A stretch of DNA of 64,000 nt. Source: Lunularia cruciata. Lineage: Eukaryota > Streptophyta > Marchantiopsida > Lunulariales > Lunulariaceae. Location: the NCBI GenBank assembly GCA_948567375.1, contig OX419759.1, positions 22,474,744 to 22,538,743 on the forward strand, read 5' to 3'. The position numbers and the translations under genes were made by a program. Shown here piece after piece: positions 56,691 through 64,000 of this stretch. The notes under the pieces are model-generated. The model did no database searches and was not told the DNA's origin. It worked only from the letters and a program-made list of their open reading frames with translations. How positions within the stretch are numbered: position 1 is the first letter of the stretch; each line of letters begins with the position of its first letter.

Positions 56691-57470
56691 CACCTACTGG
56701 GAACTTGATTAGTTCCAATGGGATTGAAGGCTCGACCTATGCAAGTTTGGTTCACTTGCAAGGTACGATATCTAATCCGGATTGTAGGATTTTGGTTGAT
56801 TCTGGAAGTTCAGATAATTGCATGTCTATGCAAGTAGCAAGGGAATTGGGTATTCCTATCAAGCCAATGATTGGAAGTAGTTTGATGATGGCGGATGGTA
56901 GAAAGGGTTTTGCATTCCGCACCTTGCATCATGTTAGCTTCAAGATTGGGAAGGAGTATTTGGAGTATATGAGGTTTGTAGTGGCACCTCTACACTATGA
57001 TATCATTCAGGGTCTACCTTGGCTTGAATATCATAAGGTGAAATTTGATTGGATCCGATGCCAAATTCAAGTGCAACACCAAGGTAGGACTTTCCGATTA
57101 GGTTGTCTGGCACCTCTGAGTAAGACACCTAAGAATAGTCAGTCCCAAGATGAGAAGTTTGTTGAGAAGGTAGCCATAGAGCAAACCTAGAAGGGAGATG
57201 AGTCTCAAGATGGGAAGTTTGCCAAGAAGGCACCCAAGGAGCAAGCTTGGAAGAGAGATGAGTCCCTAGAAGGGAATTTTATTAGTAAAGTAGCCATAGA
57301 GCAAACTTTGGAGGAAGATAAGTCTGTATTTGCGGTGTGGATCAAGCCTATTGCACAAGAACAATTTGCGGAAGGCCAAGAGCCTCATCAAGCAATGGTT
57401 GATTGGATAGTAAAGGAGTTTGCGGATGTGTTTTTGGATGATCTGCCAAAGGGATTACCCTCTGATTGAG
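56691..57470 (+). pseudogene. pol: A5 protease
   Basis: An open run to 57190 reads SLVHLQGTISNPDCRILVDS and then G-S-S-D-N-C. The catalytic DSG is at 56798-56806. ELGIPIKPMIGSSLMMADGR, FVVAPLHYDIIQGLPWLEYH and VKFDWIRCQIQ follow, as in Ty3 aspartic proteases. After a TAG at 57188-57190 the linker continues to FADVFLDDLPKGLP near 57465. The protease itself has no stop, so this is the best kept enzyme domain of the window. Confidence 0.85.
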
Positions 57471-58010
57471 GTATGCCCTTCAAGATTGAGTTATTTTTCA
57501 AGGAGTACTCCAATGAGTAGACCGATCTATTGGCTCTCACCAAAGGAGTTGGAGGAGTTGCAAACAACACTTATAGAATTGTTGGAGAAGGACTTCATAT
57601 GACATAGTACCTCTCCTTGGGGAGCATTGGTACTATTTGTTCCAAAGAAGTATAGAGGACTTTGTTTTTGTATTTATTATCGTAGGCTCAATAAGCAAAT
57701 CGTGAAGAATGCATATCCCTTGCCTTGGATCGATGACTTGATTGATCAACTAAGTGGAGCACGCTACTTTTCCAAGCTGGATCTTTGCAACGACTATTGG
57801 CAAATTCCTATTGATAGAGAGGATGTGAAAAAGATTGCCTTTTGCACAAGGTATGGGCATTTTGAGTGGAGAGTTCTACCTTTTGGACTCACTAATGCTC
57901 CAACAGTCTTCATGGATCAGATGCATCGGGTGTTGGATGGACTATTGGATCAGTCCTTGGTTGATATCTAATCTATAGCAAGATAGAGGCGGAACAGGTG
58001 AATCATGTGC
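57471..58010 (+). pseudogene. pol: A5 reverse transcriptase, catalytic box broken
   Basis: The run 57420-57602 ends at DFI-stop (expected DFIR). 57627-57971 is open for 114 codons: VLFVPKKYRGLCFCIYYRRL, NAYPLPWIDDLIDQLSGARY, FSKLDLCNDYWQIPIDREDV, then ERRVLPFGLTNAP-type text (FEWRVLPFGLTNAPTVFMDQ). At the active site the text is SLVDI-stop: a small deletion removes one Asp of the xxDD box and shifts the frame. LDLRSGYWQI has also become LDLCNDYWQI. The enzyme cannot be active. Confidence 0.9.
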
Positions 58011-58950
58011 AACATGAAGTCCTAAGATGACTACGACAATGGAAATTTTATTGCAAGAAGTCAAAGTGTACCTTTTGGCAGAAGGAGGTTACCTTCTTTG
58101 GTCATAAGATCTCATCAGAGAGGATTAAGAAGGAAGAAGAGAAAATCAAGGCCATTAACTGATTGGCCTACCCCAAAAGATGCTACAGAAGTACGGGCAT
58201 TCAATGGATTGGCTAGTTTTTACCAATGGTTCATCCATTAGTAAGCTCATGTGGCTGCACTATTGACTGACCTCTTGGGAAAGAACTCAAGCTTTCAGTG
58301 GACCACCAAGCATGAAGAAGCATTCCAAAAGTTAAAGCATGTGGTGTCTTCAAGATCCATTCTTCAAACATATGATCCTCAACTACCCTGTGTGGTTGAT
58401 TTTGATGCTTCTAACTTTGCAATTGGAGTTGTGCTGCAACAAGAATTCCCAGATGACTCCATCCCATTGCCTTTGTATCTCGCCGACTCAATACGGTTGA
58501 ATGAAACTACTCTACTTGAGATCAAGAACAACTTGCAATGGTATACGCCACCAAGGTATGGAGGCATTACCTCTTGGGGAAACAAGTGATCATGCTAATT
58601 GATCACAAACCATTGTTGTAGACCTTACACTTGGAACACATGAAGACTCGACATCATCGATGGGAGGAACAACTCTAACTATATGACATCAAACTTGAGA
58701 ACAAACCAGGTTGGTTCCATGTCATCCTTGATGCTTTATCACGATGACTTGATATGATGTCTCTTCCTCTCATCACAACAGTAATTTCAATGGTGTAAAT
58801 TGACTCCAAGGTCCAAAACGAGTTTCAGTCAGCTCTACACCAAGATCCCTTCTTCCAAATGGTATATGGTCACCTTATAGCATGCGACAAGAATTACAAC
58901 ACCTTCTCCATCAAGGAGGGCCTTTTATTCCATGAGGACCGGATCTATGT
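58011..58950 (+). pseudogene. pol: A5 RNase H
   Basis: KCTFWQKEVTFFGHKISSE marks the RT connection. The run 58251-58589 reads LLTDLLGKNSSFQWTTKHEE, LPCVVDFDASNFAIGVVLQQ, then shifts frame at GATGACTCCATCCC relative to A1. HYLLGKQVIMLIDHKPLL follows near 58565-58615, with T replaced by I in the TDHKPL box. Confidence 0.85.
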
Positions 58951-59990
58951 TCCAACTAAAGGTGATCTTTGACTTGTGCACCTTCAAGAAGCACATGATT
59001 TACTCATCGCTGGTCAGATAGGTGCGGACAAGACCTTGGGTACCATCCAACGTCAATGGTGGTGGCCCAACATGACATGAGATGTTCAAGAATTTTTCTG
59101 ATTGTGTGAGATTTGCCAACGTAACAAGGCCAGCAATCAGAAGCCGAGTGGACTCCTTCAACCACTTGCCGTTCCATCCGCTCGTTGGGAGCATATGAGC
59201 TTGATCTCATCACATCCTTGTCAAAGACAAAACAAGGACACACTGCAATTGTGGTGTTGGTGGATAAGTAAGCAAATCCACTTGGCACCAACTTGTGATA
59301 CTGTGGATGCTCCAACCTTAGTGCAAATCTACTTTAACAATGTCTTCAAGCATCATGGGATGCCACGTGTACTCATCTCCAACCGTGATCCTCAATTTAT
59401 CGAGAAGTTTTAGCAAGCACTCTTCCAAATACTTGGTACCAAGCTTGCTTTGTCCACAACCTATCATCCTCAAATTGATGGGCAAACCAAACATGCAAAT
59501 CATACATTGGAAGATATGTTGCATGCCTTTGTCAATGTCCACCATACCAATTGGGATGAATGTCTTGTAGTTGTAGAATTTATCTACAACAATTCCAAAT
59601 AGGCAAGCATCGGATTTTCTCCTTTCTTTCTCAATTTTGGCCAAGATCCGCTTGTTCCAGATTCTCTTCTTGCTCCCCCTCCATCTCAGGTTCCTCATAC
59701 TTCCACATTCTTGACCACTATATCCCAATCTCTCCAACAAGCCAAGTCTCACCTCCTTATTGCTCAAAATTGCCAAAAACAATATGCGGACCACCATCAT
59801 TGTGATCTCACCTTTGAAGTTGGTGATAAAGTCATGTTATCCTCTAGTATCCTCCCTCTCCCACTTGATACCCAAGTTTGTAAACTTGCCCCTAATTGGA
59901 TAGGACCCTTTGATATCACCCAAATTGTCTCTCTTGTTGCTTATTGACTTGCCTTGCCTTGTCACATGCGTATCCATCCTATCTTTCATG
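58951..59990 (+). pseudogene. pol: A5 integrase, all three catalytic positions lost
   Basis: The zinc-binding end CEICQRNKASNQK is near 59105-59143. The first catalytic Asp is lost by a one-base deletion (A1 reads SLDLI; A5 reads SLISS). The second reads ISNRDP instead of ISDRDP. The third, exactly 35 residues on, reads Lys in DGQTKHANHTLE (59489-59491). The C-terminal domain is open at 59711-59947 (KVMLSSSILPLPLDTQVCKL and APNWIGPFDITQIVSL). Confidence 0.88.
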
Positions 59991-60260
59991 TTTCCAAGTT
60001 GAAACTCTTTGTTCCTAATCCCTTTTCCTTTTCCTCTTGAGTCCAACCTCTCCCTCTTCCTGTCCCTATCAATGATCATGAGGAGTACAAAGTTGATTGT
60101 ATCCTTGCGCGTCACCATATTCAATGAGGCCGTCGCCAACATACAGAGTACAAGGTCCTTTGGAAAGGGTATCCCCTTCATGATGCCACATGGGAACCTC
60201 TTTCTCACCTCCAAAATGCACAGACGGCCCTCCAAGAATTTGAAGCTTCACTGGCGACAA
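59991..60260 (+). pseudogene. pol: A5 chromodomain
   Basis: HVSKLKLFVPNPF leads into EEYKVDCILARHHIQ-stop-GRRQ, then HTEYKVLWKGYPLHDATWEP, then LQNAQTALQEFEASLA. One TGA (from CGA) splits it. The chromodomain assignment is firm. In this family it is expected to bind histone marks and direct integration. Confidence 0.9.
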
Positions 60261-60289
60261 AGACGTCACCAACTAGCGGCGGAAGAATA

Positions 60290-60701
60290 TGTAACAATAT
60301 GGAGTTTAGCGACAAAGTTAGTCGGGCTTACAAAGTAGCACATAAGACAAATTAGCCTAGAATATTCCGGAAGTATCTAGGAAGCTTCTTGAGAAGCTTC
60401 CCAGCTAGTTTAGCTTGCACCTCAAGTAAGTAACTTCTAGAAGGAAGCTTCTAGAAGCTTCCAACTAGCTTAGCTTGCATGCCAAGTAGGCGGCTTCTAG
60501 AAAGAAGCTTCCTAGTTAACTTGGCTTGCACTCTAAGAAAGCGGCTTGAGGAAACTTCTTGAGAAGCTTCTCAAAGGCTTGTATGCTACCTATAAATACC
60601 AAAGCCAAAGCTCATGCTAGGCATTCGGAGTTTTCCCTCTACAAGTGCCCCAATGTGAGTTTCCATTCTCCTATTTCTCTCCTCGGATTTGGTCTTTTAC
60701 A
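60290..60701 (+). repeat. A5 3' LTR
   Basis: TGTAACAATATGGAG to GGTCTTTTACA, 412 bp. It has the complete 20-bp palindrome at 60443-60462 and TATA at 60590-60598. The purine tract just upstream is GGCGGAAGAATA. Confidence 0.93.
60443..60462. promoter_or_regulatory. Heat-shock-element palindrome in A5 3' LTR
   Basis: It is identical to the A1 palindromes and fits four alternating GAA/TTC units. It lies about 130 bp upstream of the TATA box. Confidence 0.6.
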
Positions 60702-60993
60702 TTCTAGAGGCATCAAGAATCTTTGCAAAGGAGAGGGACTATAGTTGTTTTGTTCTCATGGCATTGCATATTTTATATAGAAGTCTAGATTGCCTTCTAG
60801 CACTCTAATACATTAAGTCATCAAACATGCAGCAAAAGTAGGAGCTCTCGTCATCTAAGAGAGAGGACCTTTATCATAAACATGCAAAAGAACCATTTAA
60901 ACACCCTGTAGAAGTAGGAGTCCCAATCACATCTATGTAAGAGAGAGTACCTTTCTCATAAACATGCAGTAGAAGTAGGAGCTCCTGTCACAT
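60702..60993. other. Short spacer with a loose repeat
   Basis: TTCTA at its left is the A5 target duplication. AAACATGCAGnAnAAGTAGGAGCT followed by AGAGAGAG and ACCTTT recurs loosely three times. No reading frame is evident. Confidence 0.5.
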
Positions 60994-62161
60994 CCTCTGA
61001 CTAAAGGACAAAGGATAGCTACCCATGATACTATTAAGGACATAGTGTTTGCTATGGCACAAGAGAGTGGATACTTGGCTTGGAAGGAGTGTTTGTATGT
61101 TTTGCAGACGACATGTGTCAGGGCAGACTTATACTTGGTCCGAGATGATCAGGTGATGTGATACCAAGAGCTAGCCATATTATCTAGATGTGAAATTTGG
61201 TTTGGTAACATCTAGAATTATGTTATACATGATGGTCAAAATAGATCAGATAGAAGTATCACCAAAAGAGTACTTCTACTAATAGGGTAGAAACCAAAAT
61301 AGACTTGAGAACCTTAGAACCAATAGCTAGACATATGATTTAAAGGTGAGAATTGGTTTGGTAACATCTGGAAGGATGTTACACACGATGGACTAAACAG
61401 ATCAGAAAGAGATATCACCAAAAGGGGACTTCTACTAATAGAGTAGGAACCAAAATATGCCTGAAATCTTTGAAGGCAATTTTGGAGGCCTAAATGGATG
61501 AATTAGGCCTCAAAAATGTGCAGATCGCCCCCACAACGGAGCAAAGGTTGGCCTTACCTCCCCTTTGCTTTGTCTCGTCGAGAGCTTTCCAACGGTACCT
61601 TACGTGATTCTGAGATTCTTACAGGAAGATTCCCTAAAAGATTCCTCCGGTCAAAGCTTGTTTGACCAACCAGATAGGACCTAGACCAGACATGTCACCC
61701 ATCCAAGTAAGTAATCCAAGGGTGGAGCTTGCTGACATGTCACCTATCTGTGTCCCTAATCCTATGGTGGAGCTTCCTTGGCGGAGATCCTCTTTGTCTA
61801 TATAACAAAGAGAATGTGCTCCCTTGGGGCATCGATTGTTTGAGTGTACAATCTGTGTTTTCTCTCTTCTCTTGTCCTCGGAGTATTACAGGTGATAGTA
61901 GCGGATGTCATGGTTACAGACCCTACTCGAGATACAGTTTCGGAGGGAGTGATTACCCATCCCCCTGGATGGGCAGCGAGCACAGTAGCAGATCGCAAGG
62001 TCTCCAAATATAGGGGCATGCAACAAGGTCACCTCTTTGTTCCTCTAGCCTTGGAGTTATATGGAGCTATAAACACAGTGTTCGACACATTTGTCATGGA
62101 GTGCGTGAGAACTTATCATGTTAGCACTAGGGGGTACCACTCTCACTCTCATATTTTGTAA
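60994..62161 (+). pseudogene. LINE-like C-terminal reading frame, split by solo LTR S3
   Basis: Part 1 (60994-61156) reads THDTIKDIVFAMAQESGYLA, then CVRADLYLVRDDQ. Part 2 (61892-62161) reads VIVADVMVTDPTRDTVSEGV, then VADRKVSKYRG, FVPLALELYGAINTVFDTFV and MECVRTYH. The frame is continuous if S3 and one GGTGA copy are ignored. The pattern HDxIxD...GY, VxDVxVTxPTR, KxxKY, FxPLAxExxG is one I associate with the region after RT in some plant LINE-type proteins. The D...DV...K spacing is also reminiscent of PD-(D/E)XK nucleases. Both are inferences. After the stop, related text may continue (LYRVQWLVQSIGEQ). Confidence 0.5.
61157..61890 (+). repeat. Solo LTR S3 (family S)
   Basis: A 734-bp unit starting TGTGATACCAAGAGC and ending CTCGGAGTATTACA. 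It is flanked by identical GGTGA at 61152-61156 and 61891-61895. It has a TATA-like CTATATAACAAAG near 61798-61810. It is the cleanest of the three S copies. Confidence 0.96.
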
Positions 62162-64000
62162 CATATTTTAGAAAGTGTTTGTCCATTGCTCTATAGAGTG
62201 CAATGGCTGGTGCAATCCATAGGAGAGCAATCACACTAGGTGATGCTTCTTGGGATGCTCCAATTATTTGTAGACCACACGATTTTCATAGCTCAAATAT
62301 CTTGGGTGCAATGGGGTAGATTTATCATAAAGACTCTATTGGGGCTTAGCCCCATTTACTTTTTTAATCTCTCCCTTGTGCAGCTTGATGGGGTCTTCCC
62401 ATCCTTCATTTTTTCTGTGCGGTCGCCCTTTCTCACTCTGTCACATTTAAGAGAGAGCCTTCATCATATAATTTAGCCGGAGATTACTTTGCTTTGTTGT
62501 CACCATTTGCAAGTCTTGGACTGTAGGCCGAGATAGGGCTTTGCCCTTCTTCCTTGGGCCTTATTTTATACTTTTTAGGACCTTGTATTTCGTCCTCTTT
62601 TTCCTTCCAAGTATACTTATCGGCTCGGTCTTCTCAAACTCCCTTGTTACTTCGATAAAAACATTATTTATCTACTCGAACTCACTACTATCGACTATAA
62701 TTAGGTGTGAAACGTAGGAGCACGTGACGCGAAGGGAAACTAGACTGTTAAATATTTCCGCCAACTTGGGTTACCTTTAAGTTTTTATAGTCAAACTCCC
62801 AAGTTTGGAATGGAGCTTTTAAAACAAAGACAATTGATCTTTTAAATGCTACTTCCTACTGTTGAAAATGAAGGAATGCCACTTTTTCAAACACGAGACG
62901 AATATCGTGGTATGGATGCTTCTGTCTGCCACTTCGAACAGGTGGTTAACCCACGTGCCGGACGAACGAGCTTCGAAGTAGTTCCCGAGCTCTGAAGATA
63001 GTTTCCTGGTCACGTTTCATGACCCAGCGAACTCGATGTTGTTGAGTAAGTCAACTCCTTGTTTCTTCCTGCTGTTTGTGGTTTGTGCGCGCAAAGCGTA
63101 CTTTTCTCCTTATACTTCTTTGGTCGGTATTCTTCGATAGAATGCTCTCTCCTGATACTTGCTTACATAAAATAACAATATATAATACATCGATTGATTG
63201 ATCCAACAGCTTTGCTTCAAAGAGAACCAAATGGACAAATCTTTCAGGTTGCGGCTCCATAGACGTGACCGTTGAGAAGCTTCGAATCTTTGACGAAAAT
63301 TTGACGTGATCCCGTAACATTTGTAAAGCATCATCATTTCGAAAGCAGAGGTATCAAATTCATCACTTGACAACTTTCTACTAGTGAATCTGGAAAGTTC
63401 CAATTCATCCTTGACAAATTTCTACTACGGGAAAATCCATATGGTAATTGGAAGTTCATTAAACGTTTAAAAAGTTCGGAATTTCTTCCACTTGCAAAAT
63501 CATTTCAAATTGAGTTCCTTTTATGAGATTGGAGATTCAAGATAACCTTTTTGACCTTATGAAGCAATAATTTGGTGTCATCCTCCTGACCAACCCGACA
63601 TGTGGAGATGAATGCAAGGGTCTTCCAGATAGTGTCATCGACTAATGGATTGCACATTACATTGACCATGTACTACGATAGAGAACCTCACGTACTTTCT
63701 CCATTAGAAAGAATCATCACACTAATCGAAATCATTTTACATGTTACTCATTTGTTATGTTATTCCTCTCTTTCTTTGATTATAGCTGATTCCATAGCAT
63801 CATGATGTAGCCCTTGGATTACCATATCCCACCAATTTACGCGCCTCTGTTCATATAACTCCGTGCCTACACAACCCGATTCTGATCAACTCGTCTTCGC
63901 TTGAATAGCAGCTGCTCTTTTACTGTAGACACACAGTTTGAATTCGACTAGTTTTGAGTAGTATTGTGGCGCGTGGTCACCTTTTGTCATTTACATCTGG
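62162..64000. other. Unassigned right end of the window
   Basis: The first 300 bases may still belong to the LINE-like protein or its 3' untranslated region (GGACCTTGTATTTCGTCC near 62578). Beyond about 62600 I see no match to families A, B, C, L or S. Overlapping minus-strand frames of 89 and 97 codons (63051-63403) have no recognisable motif. CG dinucleotides seem more frequent here than in the element debris, so this could be less methylated or younger sequence. Confidence 0.4.

Larger units (their letters stand above)
55102..60701 (+). mobile_element. Chromovirus A5, 5.6 kb, all domains present but mutated
   Basis: The LTRs are 55102-55505 and 60290-60701. Flanks are TTCTG (55097-55101) and TTCTA (60702-60706), 4/5 identical. 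The domain order is primer site, short frame, gag with zinc knuckle, protease, RT, RNase H, integrase, chromodomain, purine tract. Total length and LTR size suit plant chromoviruses; Reina-like is a guess. It is the reference for the other A copies. Scattered stops and frameshifts mean it cannot move by itself. Confidence 0.95.

Overview
The window looks like intergenic heterochromatin from a large, AT-rich land-plant genome. I found no intact host gene, tRNA, rRNA or CRISPR array. Nearly all of it is decayed LTR retrotransposons nested in one another, plus their solo LTRs and a few simple or tandem repeats. A seed-free plant (for example a fern) or a gymnosperm would fit. The sequence alone does not settle the species.

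I sort the repeats into five families, with names local to this report. A is a Ty3/gypsy chromovirus with LTRs of about 410-480 bp, a tRNA-iMet-type primer site and a chromodomain. Its copies are A1 (12035-16423), A2 (28514-34477, minus), A3 (48586-49761, 3' end only), A4 (about 50640-54266) and A5 (55102-60701, the best preserved). B is a Tat/Athila-like Ty3/gypsy element with LTRs of about 690 bp: B1 (11504-24910), B2 (39016-48585), B3 (34701-35911) and LTR-only copies. C is a third Ty3/gypsy lineage: C1 (about 26130-28513) and C2 (36604-39015). L is an unusual long element with LTR-like ends (TG...CA and 5-bp target duplications). It carries a long coiled-coil gene but shows no second LTR: L1 (1-2495), L2 (4456-11503, minus), L3 (16889-20669, minus) and L4 (39500-41408). 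S is a 723-747 bp LTR family seen only as solo LTRs: S1 (8396-9142), S2 (43343-44065, minus) and S3 (61157-61890).

Layout: 1-11.5 kb holds L1, a spacer with (TA)38, and L2, which contains minisatellites, a GA-rich tandem array and S1. From 11.5 to 24.9 kb lies B1, hit twice, by A1 in its leader and by L3 in its gag. From 24.9 to 28.5 kb there are pyrimidine-rich tandem repeats with (TC)n, then C1. From 28.5 to 39.0 kb come A2 (with a B solo LTR in its RT core), B3, a reversed B LTR and C2. B2 (39.0-48.6 kb) is hit by L4 in its 5' LTR and by S2 in its gag. A3 and A4 follow, then A5. The last 3.3 kb holds a LINE-like C-terminal reading frame split by S3, then about 1.8 kb with nothing recognised.

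Where an insertion interrupts another copy, the interrupted family also occurs uninterrupted elsewhere or the split reading frame rejoins, so the nesting order can be read directly. Every pol region is broken by stops, frameshifts or deletions. Many LTR termini show TG-to-TA or CA-to-TA transitions, as expected from long-term cytosine methylation. The observations most worth following are the gene-bearing long-LTR family L, heat-shock-element-like arrays in the family A LTRs, a perfect pseudoknot-type A-B-A'-B' inverted repeat in L3, and the LINE-like frame split by solo LTR S3.
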